Of a stretch of 42,299 nt of DNA, positions 30,930 through 38,723 are shown piece after piece. The notes beneath the pieces were generated by a model that was given only the letters and a program-made list of their open reading frames with translations, was not told the origin of the DNA and did not search any database. The first letter of the stretch is position 1. Every line of letters begins with the position of its first letter. The position numbers and the translations under genes were made by a program. The stretch comes from a virus, in IMG/VR virus record IMGVR_UViG_3300038696_000186, positions 1-42,299 of that record; one strand, given 5' to 3'.

Positions 30930-31391
30930 TTATGGAAGGTTAAGATCAAGAACCGCAAGTTCTCCCGCAAGGGCGGAAGTTACGAATTCAGCTTTTCCGG
31001 TTAAGTCAATAGTGTCCGTCCCGTCCGCGCTCGCTCTAAAAGCTCCGGCCCTTTCCGGGTCAACGGCTACGGCGCGAACAAATGCAGCGTCTCCGGCGTC
31101 CACGTTCTCTTCGACTTTTACATAAATGCGACCTTTACGAAGAACGCTTACGGAAACTTTGTCTCCGAGTTCGCCTTCTTCTCTATGACGATGAATAACG
31201 ACGCCCGCGAAGTTGTCGGCGGTAGCAGCGAGGGGAGCGACTTGGTTATCACTTGTCCCAAGAGCGGCTCCGAGACCGAATTCAAGGCTTGCGCCTTCCG
31301 TGATTTTTGAAAGAGCGTCGATTTTTCCCGAGTCGGCGAGCATACCCTCGAAAGCGACGTCCATGTTTACATTGTAGTTAAGTTGACTCAT
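30930..31391 (-). CDS. Capsid decoration/structural cement protein
   Basis: A 153-aa beta-rich protein between scaffold and capsid genes. The stretches AATADNFAGVVIHRHREEGE and VSVLRKGRIYVKVEENVDAG match phage structural cement proteins (DUF2190/Gp24-like) that stabilise the capsid after expansion. The RKGRIYVKV block is typical. It has a good ribosome-binding site (AAGGAGAAAACGTC). Confidence 0.85.
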   Translation of the reverse strand: MSQLNYNVNMDVAFEGMLADSGKIDALSKITEGASLEFGLGAALGTSDNQVAPLAATADNFAGVVIHRHREEGELGDKVSVSVLRKGRIYVKVEENVDAGDAAFVRAVAVDPERAGAFRASADGTDTIDLTGKAEFVTSALAGELAVLDLNLP

Positions 31392-31422
31392 GACGTTTTC
31401 TCCTTTGTGAGTTACTTAGTTT

Positions 31423-32022
31423 TTATTTTCCGAGGTTTTTCCAAGCGTCGCGACTTTCGTTCATCATTTTTTGACGAGCTTCCGAAGCGTCGATTTTTGT
31501 TTCCTTGTTTTTTTCTTCGTCGTTCTTGTTCTCAAGAGCGGCTTTCAAATGATCGACAAAGAGTTCCTCTTGTTCGGCGATAGCGTCAAACCTTGCGTTA
31601 ACATAGTCGTCGCTTTTTTCGTCGATTTTAAGTTCCGGAGAAACCGCGAGAATAACTTCTTTTTTAATCGCTTGGTTTTCTTTTCCGTCTTTTTTGAACT
31701 CTTCTCCGATAACTTTATGAGCTACTTCACAAACGTTTGCTCTCTCTTGAACAAGAGCGTCGATTTGTGCGGCGTCCATTTTATTTTCTTTCGAAGACTC
31801 TTTGAGCTTAGAAATTTCAGATTCGAGGGCGTCTTTTTTGCCTTCCATTCCGTCTTTTTCTTTTTTCATGCCTTCCATGTCTTCTTTGAGCTTCTTCATT
31901 TTCTCGCCCATTGAATCGTATTCTTTTTTCATGTCTTCATACGATTTGGCGTCGGCTTTGACCGCTTCCGCGATCTCGGGAGAAACTTCGAACTCTTTCC
32001 CGTTAATGTTAATTTTTTCCAT
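31423..32022 (-). CDS. Nested scaffold protein from an internal in-frame start
   Basis: ATG at 32022-32020 lies in the same frame as the DUF2213 protease, at residue 198. It has AAGGAG (32036-32031) with an 8-base spacer, better than the ribosome site of the long gene. The product would be 199 aa: a short strand-rich head (EKININGKEFEVSPEIAEAV) and a long charged coiled coil of Met/Lys/Glu, then a helical C-terminus. This mirrors lambda C/Nu3, where the scaffold is made from inside the protease gene. It would act as internal core for prohead assembly and be removed by the protease. Confidence 0.65.
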   Translation of the reverse strand: MEKININGKEFEVSPEIAEAVKADAKSYEDMKKEYDSMGEKMKKLKEDMEGMKKEKDGMEGKKDALESEISKLKESSKENKMDAAQIDALVQERANVCEVAHKVIGEEFKKDGKENQAIKKEVILAVSPELKIDEKSDDYVNARFDAIAEQEELFVDHLKAALENKNDEEKNKETKIDASEARQKMMNESRDAWKNLGK

Positions 32023-32613
32023 TGACTCGTCTCCTTGTCGGTTATTTTCATGATAATAAGCGTTGTCGCTTTCGTCTAGTTTAACTCGCGCCTCCGGACC
32101 GGCTCTTCCCCTATCCACAAAAGCGACGTGATTATATCTTATTTTCCTTTGAACGGCGTCATACGCTTGGCCATTCCAAACCCCGGGAGTGAAGTCCATT
32201 TCCGCGACGTAGCCGCAAGAAACCTCTTGTCCGAGCCCTTGGTCTCTTTTCCTTTCGAGCATGGCGACCGCGCGAGAATCCGTAACGGTCCCGACCAAGT
32301 CGACGAAGCGTTCTTCGTTTTTCTCGATAGCGTCGCCCGTGAAACCAACGGAGAGATTCTTAACGTTTTTAATGTCGACCAAATCTTTCGGATGGGCGAC
32401 CGTCAAAGGAACGCCCGCAAGCGTGGCGAGTGAGTCCGCGTTAAAGACTTCTTCTTCGGGTCTTAATTCCCTACGAATTGAGCCATCTTTTTGAACGTAC
32501 TCAAAGACGCCGACTCTTGTCGCACGAATAGGAACTCTTAAAAAACCGGCGTCGGTTTTTATGAGAGTTCTCACGGGGAGTAATTGAAAGTCGAAACGTT
32601 TAACCGGCTTCAT
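31423..32613 (-). CDS. DUF2213-type head protease/scaffold fusion
   Basis: A 396-aa protein. The N-terminal ~185 residues (VPIRATRVGVFEYVQKDGSI, with AGVPLTVAHPKD and HVAFVDRGRAG) match the DUF2213 family, prohead protease-like proteins. His and acidic residues suited to a serine-type protease are visible; the active site was not assigned. The C-terminal half (about 198-396) is a long, charged coiled coil, as in phage scaffolds. The ATG at 32613 has no clear ribosome-binding site. An in-frame internal start at 32022 probably gives a separate scaffold. Confidence 0.85.
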   Translation of the reverse strand: MKPVKRFDFQLLPVRTLIKTDAGFLRVPIRATRVGVFEYVQKDGSIRRELRPEEEVFNADSLATLAGVPLTVAHPKDLVDIKNVKNLSVGFTGDAIEKNEERFVDLVGTVTDSRAVAMLERKRDQGLGQEVSCGYVAEMDFTPGVWNGQAYDAVQRKIRYNHVAFVDRGRAGPEARVKLDESDNAYYHENNRQGDESMEKININGKEFEVSPEIAEAVKADAKSYEDMKKEYDSMGEKMKKLKEDMEGMKKEKDGMEGKKDALESEISKLKESSKENKMDAAQIDALVQERANVCEVAHKVIGEEFKKDGKENQAIKKEVILAVSPELKIDEKSDDYVNARFDAIAEQEELFVDHLKAALENKNDEEKNKETKIDASEARQKMMNESRDAWKNLGK

Positions 32614-32635
32614 AAATAAAGATTAAACACAAAGG

Positions 32636-32678
32636 GTCAACTTGCAAAGCCCCGAATTTAGGGTTTTTTCAAGTTGTC
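32636..32678. promoter_or_regulatory. Inverted repeat before the protease/scaffold gene
   Basis: GTCAACTTG (32636-32644) and CAAGTTGTC (32670-32678) are inverted copies with one mismatch, 25 bases apart; the space includes CCCC-GAATTTA-GGG and a T-run. The TTGACA on the minus strand could be a -35 box, but no good -10 box is at the right distance. Related TTGAC/GTCAA units occur near 37.85-37.96 kb. The largest gap in the late operon is here (77 bases), so an internal control site is plausible. Confidence 0.4.
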
Positions 32679-32690
32679 AAGAATAAATTG

Positions 32691-33626
32691 TCAGGGAGCG
32701 GACTTCTTGGTTTTCGTATTGTCTTGAGTGTCGCGCTCAATTATGCGACGAGTCTCGGCGTCGCTCTCTCCGACGCTTGAAATAATAGGGACCAAAGCGC
32801 AGCGACAATTTATAGGCTCTCCCGGAAGAACGCCCGTTTCGCCGTCAACGCTTGCGCCTTTTTCATACGAATAGACTTTCCCATGTAAAGCCCTATGAGA
32901 CGCGCGGACTCGGTCGTCAAGTGACGTGACCCAACGGAAACGCTTAACTCCAAGTTCCGAAGAGCGGCGGGCGGTTATGTTCGCCGTAATTTTCCCGACT
33001 TGGTCGCGAGCGATCAACTTCGCCCGATTCCTTGACGCTTTGGTTTTCTTTTGAATCTCTTTTGTTATGGTTCGGAGCCCTTTTCCTTGTTCAACGCCGT
33101 CAATGACGATTCTTTCAATGTCTTTGAAGTGTTCTTCTCCGAGCGTTTTAATTAACGTCACGTTTTGACGGGTCCACAAATTGACGGCGTCTCTTACTCC
33201 GGGAACGTTTGCGATAACATTAACGCCCGTCACGGCGGAGATTTTAGACGTAAAAGCTCCGGCGTTTGTGGTGTTAACGGCGTTCCCGGTCTCTCCGACA
33301 ACGTTCGTAATGCGAGGGTCGTCGACTCTCTCGCCATAGACGATTCGCATTTGATTAAACATAGCTTCGAGGTCGTCGACGTAATTATCGAAACGCTCAT
33401 TTGAGGCGCGAGCGTCTCGAAGGACCGAAGGAAGACGGGCGACGACTATTTCTTTGACGACCTTGTCCATTTCCCGGACGATTCGGCGGAGCTTTTTATC
33501 GTAGGCCCTTTCGATCATACGGGGGTAGGAAATCGGCGAGCCCGTTTCGATAGGCTCGTCGTTCCCTTTCGCCTTTCGACGCTCTTTCCTCTTTTGGACT
33601 TCTTGAATGAAGCGCGCGTTTGACAT
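32691..33626 (-). CDS. Head morphogenesis protein (Mu gpF/SPP1 gp7-like)
   Basis: A 311-aa minor head protein. The C-terminal half carries the hallmark of the family: GVKRFRWVTSLDDRVRASHR, then ALHGKVYSY, and PGEPINCRCALVPI with the conserved Cys pair. The start is basic and helical. Such proteins sit inside the head near the portal, acting in early prohead assembly or DNA ejection. It starts directly after the portal stop codon (TAAATG). Confidence 0.9.
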   Translation of the reverse strand: MSNARFIQEVQKRKERRKAKGNDEPIETGSPISYPRMIERAYDKKLRRIVREMDKVVKEIVVARLPSVLRDARASNERFDNYVDDLEAMFNQMRIVYGERVDDPRITNVVGETGNAVNTTNAGAFTSKISAVTGVNVIANVPGVRDAVNLWTRQNVTLIKTLGEEHFKDIERIVIDGVEQGKGLRTITKEIQKKTKASRNRAKLIARDQVGKITANITARRSSELGVKRFRWVTSLDDRVRASHRALHGKVYSYEKGASVDGETGVLPGEPINCRCALVPIISSVGESDAETRRIIERDTQDNTKTKKSAP

Positions 33627-35735
33627 TTATTTCGCCTTTTCGCTTATTTTTTGGGCCCATTCAATTCCGACACGGTCTCCCCATCCCATTACGGCGACGT
33701 TTCCGTTATCTTTCCAAGGCGTCGCTTTGTTCTCTTCGGAGATTGTCGCGTTCTTTAAATGCCTTGCGAATTGGGCCATTTTTTTAATCGTTTGGAGCGA
33801 GAGCGGGCGACCGCTTGCGATTTGTTTCGCGCGTCCCCATCCGACCGACGTCATGCCTTGGATTTCATCGGGATATTTTTCTCGCCATTCGAGAACCTTC
33901 TTCGCCGCATTGATAGCCCCTTTCGGCGGCGTCCGGTCTTGTGCGGTCAAGCCGCTTTCGTCGGCTTTTATCTCAAGCGAGACTCCGGTCTTCTCCGCGT
34001 CTTCGATCGTATGCGCATGATAAGCGGAGTTTAGGGCGGTGTCGGTCCTTACGGTTTCGCCGTCGATAATGACTTCGTGATAATGCCCGCCTTCTCCGTC
34101 GTCAACGGCTCCGCCGGAAGGAGTTCCGTCAAAGTCGTGATAATGTTCGGCTTCGTCTTGAACGGTTTCGGGAAGGCTTGAGCCGTCTCCGAGAATCTTT
34201 TCCGCGAGGTCGTCGTCGAGGTTAAACGCTTTCATGAGAATAGCTCTTGCGGCGAGGCGGTCGAGAACTCCTTGTTTTAAGTTTAAAACCACGTCAATCA
34301 TAGACGAAACTTGCGCCCCGTTTAACGCGGTCTTTTGAATGTCTTCGTTCGGCGAGTTTTGAAGCTCGGCGATAACTCTCGACTTCTCGTCGACCTCGCC
34401 TCCGGGGAGAGTGACGTCTTCGTCCTCGTCGTTTTCGAGATTCTCTTGTCTCTCTTCGACGTCGATTGTCGTTTTAAGAGACATTTCGTCCCCGCCGAAG
34501 CGTGAGACCGCGATCTCGTCCGGGCTTACGACTTGGTTTTGGATATAAATTTGGTCGGCTTCCGCTTGCGTTTTGTTAATGGTCGCTTGCTTCTCTTCGC
34601 TCATTTCTTCAAGAGGCGGGAAGCTCATGTCGGTTTTGTCGGTCCACTTAACCGGGGCGGTTCTTGCGCTCATTAAAAGTTTAAGGCCATATAAATAAGA
34701 CGGGCGAACCCATGCCATTTGAAGCCCTTTTATAAAATCGTTCCATTGTTTCGTCTCGGACTCTCCGGCTCCCGAAAGGCTCCCGGTTGAGCCTTCCCCA
34801 AGTAAGACCGTATGAGGGAACTCACTTTCGCCGACGAGCTTGTCGCCCATTTTATCGAGAATAGTGTCGAGCCCGGTCAAGGAAGTGACTTTTCGGTCGA
34901 AGTCTTCTTCGGAGTCAAGGACGATTCCTCGAACGACGGACCTTGTCGCGTCTATGAGTTGTAGCCTCTTAATGACTTGGTCGTCCTTTCCGGCGGCGAT
35001 TAAGTTTCCTAAGTTTTGGATTTTGAAGACCGCTTGGGCGAAGTCGTCAAGTAACGAAGCGGCGGAGTCGTGCGAAGCCGAGAAGTTCCTCAATGAATTT
35101 TGAAGAGAATTTAGGACGCTATCATGATAATAGCCGTTAAGCTTGAATAGTTCGTCGGGAAGAGTTTCTCCGTCAATACGAACAAGTCTTGAACGATGGA
35201 CCGTAAAGCCGACCCCTTCGTCCGGGCTCCCGCCTGCTTCGTTAAGTGTATAAATTACGGGCTCTCTATAATACGGTTGAGAGACGTCCCTCCCAATTTC
35301 CGAATAACCAAGCTCCCATCTATGGAGCGGTTGAATCCAATCGACCGAGCGAATATTCTTGAAATCGACGGGCTCATTTGGGAGGCGTCCGTCTCGTATT
35401 CCGAAGAGAAGAAATCCCGCGCCATAAAGACGCGCCCATTTCGCCGCTTGAATGAATTTATTTTGGTAGTCAAGGGGCGTGATTATTTTATCCCTCACGC
35501 TCTCGGAGAAGGTCGCGTCGTCGCCGTTCTCAAAGATAGGGTCTTTTTTAAAGGCTTCCGTCACGGGGCGGTCGACTATTTTCTTCGCGAGCTTGTCGAT
35601 TGAATATATCGACTCGGCGTCGCCTTGACTCATTCGCTCATATTTGGCGACGGTTGACATTTTCTTGTCACGTCCCATGATATTAAGCCCGGTTAAAACG
35701 TTTTGCCATCCGTCGTTCTTTTTAATTTTTGCCAT
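33627..35735 (-). CDS. Portal protein (DUF1073) with C-terminal extensions
   Basis: A 702-aa portal protein. The first ~430 residues match the DUF1073 portal family (KKIVDRPVTEAFKKDPIFEN, then FIQAAKWARLYGAGFLLFGI). After an acidic linker comes a His-rich part (about 520-575: EHYHDFDG, GHYHEVIIDGE, YHAHTIED) that could bind metal. A C-terminal domain (about 600-702) follows, with VGWGRAKQIASGRPLSLQTI, FARHLKNA and WGDRVGIEWA. That domain pattern is common in phage head proteins and in small DNA-binding-like modules. At 702 aa it is long for a portal; the extras explain the length. The name Acb1 is sometimes given to this family, but the gene position is that of a portal. Confidence 0.92.
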   Translation of the reverse strand: MAKIKKNDGWQNVLTGLNIMGRDKKMSTVAKYERMSQGDAESIYSIDKLAKKIVDRPVTEAFKKDPIFENGDDATFSESVRDKIITPLDYQNKFIQAAKWARLYGAGFLLFGIRDGRLPNEPVDFKNIRSVDWIQPLHRWELGYSEIGRDVSQPYYREPVIYTLNEAGGSPDEGVGFTVHRSRLVRIDGETLPDELFKLNGYYHDSVLNSLQNSLRNFSASHDSAASLLDDFAQAVFKIQNLGNLIAAGKDDQVIKRLQLIDATRSVVRGIVLDSEEDFDRKVTSLTGLDTILDKMGDKLVGESEFPHTVLLGEGSTGSLSGAGESETKQWNDFIKGLQMAWVRPSYLYGLKLLMSARTAPVKWTDKTDMSFPPLEEMSEEKQATINKTQAEADQIYIQNQVVSPDEIAVSRFGGDEMSLKTTIDVEERQENLENDEDEDVTLPGGEVDEKSRVIAELQNSPNEDIQKTALNGAQVSSMIDVVLNLKQGVLDRLAARAILMKAFNLDDDLAEKILGDGSSLPETVQDEAEHYHDFDGTPSGGAVDDGEGGHYHEVIIDGETVRTDTALNSAYHAHTIEDAEKTGVSLEIKADESGLTAQDRTPPKGAINAAKKVLEWREKYPDEIQGMTSVGWGRAKQIASGRPLSLQTIKKMAQFARHLKNATISEENKATPWKDNGNVAVMGWGDRVGIEWAQKISEKAK

Positions 35736-35744
35736 CGGTCATTC

Positions 35745-37199
35745 CTATAAAGTTAAAATCGCTTCGAGCGAATAGTTCGAATCAAGTCGTTTTTTGTTAA
35801 TATATTGAGTCATAGCGTCCACTTGGTCGTCATGTTTTGCGTTCGGGAAGAATAACAGTTCCGAAGTGAATTCTTCAATCCAATTCGCCTTCGCGTTAAT
35901 GAAAACGTTTCCAGCTTCCCATGCGGGCGCGACCGCTTGGAGTCGGGCTTCTTTTGATTCCTTCGGATTAATCGCGATAACGCCCGGGAACTTGCGCTTT
36001 AAGACGTCGATAATCGCCGAGCCGTTCGCCTTGTCTTCGACGAGGATTTCGAAAATCTCCGGGTATTTCTTGAGCATATTCGCGACCCAAACAATCGTCT
36101 CCGTAAAGCCCATTTTCTTACGGACTTGGTCGACGAGATAAAAGTTCGCCTTGAATTGTTTCCAAATTTGAATCACGACGTAGTCGTTCTTTTTGCCTTC
36201 TTTGAAGTTCGCGTCAACCGAGAGAGCGGTCATTCCGCCCTTGGGGAGTTGGTGCGGTTGAAAGTGTTTAATCCAAGCCTTCTTAATTATTTTTCCCTCT
36301 TTCGGGGCCGGTCGTTGTTGGTATTGTCCGGCGTAAGTGTCGGGGCTTTTCGCTTGCATCCGTTCGAGTTGTTCGACGCTATGTTTTTGGGGCCATAAAG
36401 CCGCGCCCCGCTCTCTTGGGTCGTAGTCATTCGGTCCGTCTTCGTTGATAGCGGGAAGGTTTAAATGCTTGAAGACGAACTCGCTCCCTTCGCCTAGTAA
36501 AAAGCCCGCCATGTCGTCTTCGTGAAGACGTTGCATAATGACAATGATAGGCGTCTTCGACGGGTTATTCATTCTCGACTTAATCGTGTTATTGAAGCGG
36601 TCATTTATGTTTCTTCGAACCGTCTCCGAGCGCGCGTCTTCGGGCTTCAAAGGGTCGTCGATTATGATAGCTCCCTCAAATTGCGAGCCTACCCCGCCCG
36701 CTCCGAAACCTGTAATTTGTCCGCCCGTTGAGGTCGCATAAACGCCGCCCGCTTTGTTTCCATTTATGGCCGTATACCATTTCTTTTTTGACTTCGAATC
36801 GGCCTTGAAATCGAGCTTCCATAGGTCTTGAAACTCTTCGGTCATGAGCGTGTCTTTCACTTCCGACGAATTGTCGAGAGCGAGGTCGTCCGAATAACTT
36901 AAATGGAGAAACTTACTTCTCGGGTTAAGAGCGAAGGACCATTCCATGAAAGACTTAACGGCGATTTCGGTTTTCGTATACCGTGGGGGAATCGTAATAA
37001 GTAAGAATTGAGTAAGGCCCGCGAAGACTTCTTCAAGCTCCCGGGCTATGACGGCATGATGCCAGTTAAGAAGAAACGGGGTCTTCCGAATCGTTTCGAA
37101 CTTCCATTTCGTGAACTCAAGGAGCGACGATTCGAGTCGCCGCTTCAAGAGTTCTTTTTTTATGGTTTCCCTACTTGGGACCGGCGGCGGATTGTTCAT
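35745..37199 (-). CDS. terL: Terminase large subunit
   Basis: A 484-aa packaging ATPase/nuclease. The ATPase has ITIPPRYTKTEIAVKSF (Walker A-like, Lys76), AIIIDDPLKPEDA (Walker B, Asp181/182) and a coupling motif near IVIMQRLHEDDMAG. The nuclease part has ALSVDANF, LVEDKANGSAI and KHDDQVDAM as metal-binding acidic sites. ATG at 37199 overlaps the small-subunit gene by 29 bases; no good ribosome site is visible, suggesting translational coupling. The overlapping contig ends suggest headful packaging, but this was not tested. Confidence 0.95.
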   Translation of the reverse strand: MNNPPPVPSRETIKKELLKRRLESSLLEFTKWKFETIRKTPFLLNWHHAVIARELEEVFAGLTQFLLITIPPRYTKTEIAVKSFMEWSFALNPRSKFLHLSYSDDLALDNSSEVKDTLMTEEFQDLWKLDFKADSKSKKKWYTAINGNKAGGVYATSTGGQITGFGAGGVGSQFEGAIIIDDPLKPEDARSETVRRNINDRFNNTIKSRMNNPSKTPIIVIMQRLHEDDMAGFLLGEGSEFVFKHLNLPAINEDGPNDYDPRERGAALWPQKHSVEQLERMQAKSPDTYAGQYQQRPAPKEGKIIKKAWIKHFQPHQLPKGGMTALSVDANFKEGKKNDYVVIQIWKQFKANFYLVDQVRKKMGFTETIVWVANMLKKYPEIFEILVEDKANGSAIIDVLKRKFPGVIAINPKESKEARLQAVAPAWEAGNVFINAKANWIEEFTSELLFFPNAKHDDQVDAMTQYINKKRLDSNYSLEAILTL

Positions 37200-37662
37200 A
37201 TAGTTTTAGCATCCTTTCCAAAACTTCGGAGGGAACGTTCGAAAGGTCGTGAGACGTTGAGACGTTCCCGGTTATTTCTACTTTGTCGGAAAACATTTTT
37301 AAGTACTTCCCTTGAAGCTCGGTCGCTTTCAAGAAGGAGCCGAGTTCTCTTTTCATGTTTCCGTTTGCGTCTACCTTGGGAATCATGGCCTCACTTTTTG
37401 CGAGTTCGAGGTCGGCGAGAATCTTTTCGACCGTTATGTTCGCCGACTCCATGCTCTTTCGAGTAAGCTCCGCAAGGGCGTCTCTTACGACTTTCTTTTG
37501 AAGAAGTTTTCTCGCCTGATTATAAAGCGTCGCCTTGTTTCCATTATATCCCGCAGCGGCGGCGGCTTCGCCTCCGTTCATTCCGTTGCGGACGTACTCT
37601 TCGACAAAGAGGGCTTGCTTTATTGTTAACTCTCCGGCGTGTTCGAGGTCTTTAAATTTCAT
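37171..37662 (-). CDS. terS: Terminase small subunit
   Basis: A 163-aa protein of the Terminase_2 family. The N-terminal DNA-binding part has LTIKQALFVEEYVRNGMNGG, EAAAAAGYNG and ATLYNQARKLLQKKVVRDAL, the standard helix-turn-helix layout; a coiled coil and oligomerisation region follow. It recognises the pac site and regulates TerL. The frame opens at 37704, but ATG at 37662 is preferred because it overlaps the stop of the zinc protein gene (ATGA). Confidence 0.9.
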   Translation of the reverse strand: MKFKDLEHAGELTIKQALFVEEYVRNGMNGGEAAAAAGYNGNKATLYNQARKLLQKKVVRDALAELTRKSMESANITVEKILADLELAKSEAMIPKVDANGNMKRELGSFLKATELQGKYLKMFSDKVEITGNVSTSHDLSNVPSEVLERMLKLYEQSAAGPK

Positions 37663-37835
37663 GAGCCTATTTTCTCCCGTTGACCAAGAAGCGACGAAGT
37701 CCATTCCGGCGATTCTTTACATTTCAGACAAACGCGGTTGAATACGTTTCGGGATTTAAACTTCCCGCCGCATTTGAGACAAGGTCTCAATGCCCATTTA
37801 ACCGCTTTTTCGGACTTCCGTTTCCCCGCGCTCAT
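37659..37835 (-). CDS. 58-aa zinc-ribbon protein before the terminase genes
   Basis: A short protein with two Cys pairs: CLKCGGKFKSRNVFNRVCLKC spread over residues 19-39 (CxxC, 13 residues, CxxC). This pattern is found in small phage zinc-ribbon proteins (like 'Sxgpgn-R-C-xxC' types) near terminase and regulatory genes. The start is Lys-rich (SAGKRKSEK). It overlaps terS by four bases (ATGA), which also fixes the terS start. AGGG stands before the ATG. It may act in late gene expression or DNA packaging; no function is established. Confidence 0.75.
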   Translation of the reverse strand: MSAGKRKSEKAVKWALRPCLKCGGKFKSRNVFNRVCLKCKESPEWTSSLLGQREKIGS

Positions 37836-37850
37836 TTCTTACTTTCCCTC

Positions 37851-37955
37851 GTCAACTTTGTTTTGACAATAATTTTACGGGATTATCGGAATTTCCGCAA
37901 CTTAGGGAGCGAAATAGTCGGAGATTCATAGTTGACTTGTCTCGTCAATTTTGAC
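37851..37955. promoter_or_regulatory. Cluster of TTGAC/GTCAA units before the late operon
   Basis: TTGAC or its complement GTCAA occurs five times: 37851 (GTCAA), 37863 (TTGAC), 37932 (TTGAC), 37944 (GTCAA) and 37951 (TTGAC). They form inverted pairs such as GTCAACTTTGTTTTGAC and GTCAATTTTGAC. The region separates the leftward late operon from a rightward small gene and holds a possible promoter. Paired half-sites suggest operators, with the Cro-like protein as candidate binder. Confidence 0.45.
37872..37900 (-). promoter_or_regulatory. Candidate late promoter
   Basis: On the minus strand TTGCGG (37900-37895), a 17-base spacer and TAAAAT (37877-37872) resemble a sigma-70 promoter. It points into the late operon, with about 30 bases of leader before the zinc protein start at 37835. 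It is flanked by TTGAC/GTCAA units on both sides. If used, phage late genes depend on host polymerase; no phage RNA polymerase is present. Confidence 0.45.
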
Positions 37956-38046
37956 TTAACGTGTTAAAATAAGTTAATCACGAACCCGGAGGCAATTGTT
38001 CGACGCGGCGATTTTGGTCGTCGACGTCAAGGAAAAAAAAAAAATA

Positions 38047-38163
38047 ATGGAAGAAGAAGAACGTTTATGTTACTGCGGGCGTTGTCGTTATTGCGACGCC
38101 TTTTTATCAAGCGAAGACGACTATCCCGAACCGTGTCCGCGTTGTACGCGCTGCGAAGAGTAG
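38047..38163 (+). CDS. 38-aa cysteine-rich protein
   Basis: A tiny open frame with seven cysteines in 38 residues: LCYCGRCRYCDAF near the start and PCPRCTRCEE at the end, with an acidic middle (SSEDDYPE). The spacing (CxCxxCxxC ... CxxCxxC) suits a zinc-binding knot. It starts after a run of 12 or more A residues, with AGGA 14 bases before the ATG, a weak site. A strong terminator follows 8 bases after the stop. It lies alone on the plus strand between leftward blocks. A dense Cys pattern and a proper terminator support it as real. Confidence 0.5.
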   Translation: MEEEERLCYCGRCRYCDAFLSSEDDYPEPCPRCTRCEE

Positions 38164-38170
38164 TTCAAAA

Positions 38171-38206
38171 ACGCCCGCTCGGAAAAAGCATAAACCGAGC
38201 GGACGT
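38171..38206. terminator. Bidirectional terminator between converging genes
   Basis: ACGCCCGCTCGG (38171-38182) and CCGAGCGGACGT (38195-38206) form a 12-bp stem with one mismatch and a 12-base loop. On the minus strand it is followed by TTTTT, a good terminator for the replication block; on the plus strand a looser T-rich tail (TTCATTTCAGTTTTT) follows the 38-aa gene. Confidence 0.8.
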
Positions 38207-38246
38207 TTCATTTCAGTTTTTCAACCGAAGGACAAATCTTATATTT

Positions 38247-38708
38247 TCAAAATCCGTTCTCAAGGTCAAGCAAGCGCGCTCGCGTTTGTGACGCATCGAA
38301 AATATTTTCACGCCCATAATAGGCGATGTAAGGCTCTTTAACTTGCTCCCTAGCCAGAACCCTCCCCCGAGCTTTGAAATAGCTATAACGCCAAATTAAG
38401 AGCCTTAGATCGCCCCTTGCGACTTTGACGAAGAGTCCGACGAGCGCGAGACCGCCGGAACGCTCGAATTTTTCGAGCGCGTCGCGTTGATTTGGGGAGA
38501 GTGAGTTTTGATTTATGGACTCGGGAGCCTTGCGCCATTTGAACTCGATAGCGGTCGCGCGTCCGTCGATTGACGCGACCATGTCAAAAGGGCGCGCGAT
38601 CTTAAACCGGGAAGACGTGTCGTCCGGAATTTTATAGGCGTAATGCCCGAGCTTTTCGAGAGTCTTTCGAAAGTGATTTGTAAGTTCGGTTTCTTTTCCT
38701 CGGGCCAT
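38247..38708 (-). CDS. PD-(D/E)XK nuclease, RecU-like Holliday junction resolvase candidate
   Basis: A 153-aa protein with the nuclease core RPFDMV (Asp42) and AIEFKW (Glu55, Lys57), preceded by a helix with acidic residues near position 6-8. The order 'helix, KIPDD, PFDMVASIDGRATAIEFKWR, SLSPNQRDALEKFERSGGLA' matches small phage RecU/Holliday-junction-resolvase-like proteins, where the SL-NQ and GG blocks are conserved. It could resolve recombination intermediates before packaging. It is last in the leftward replication block, before a terminator. Confidence 0.78.
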   Translation of the reverse strand: MARGKETELTNHFRKTLEKLGHYAYKIPDDTSSRFKIARPFDMVASIDGRATAIEFKWRKAPESINQNSLSPNQRDALEKFERSGGLALVGLFVKVARGDLRLLIWRYSYFKARGRVLAREQVKEPYIAYYGRENIFDASQTRARLLDLENGF

Positions 38709-38723
38709 GCGGGGAGGTTACTC

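Noticed and set aside
33627-35735. Anti-CBASS nuclease Acb1
   Set aside because: The DUF1073 portal family sometimes carries the Acb1 name in databases. Length, neighbours (TerL upstream, gpF-like downstream) and sequence all indicate portal.
37663-37704. Longer terS start at 37704
   Set aside because: It overlaps the zinc-ribbon gene in another frame and has no ribosome site; the ATGA overlap at 37662 is typical of coupled genes.
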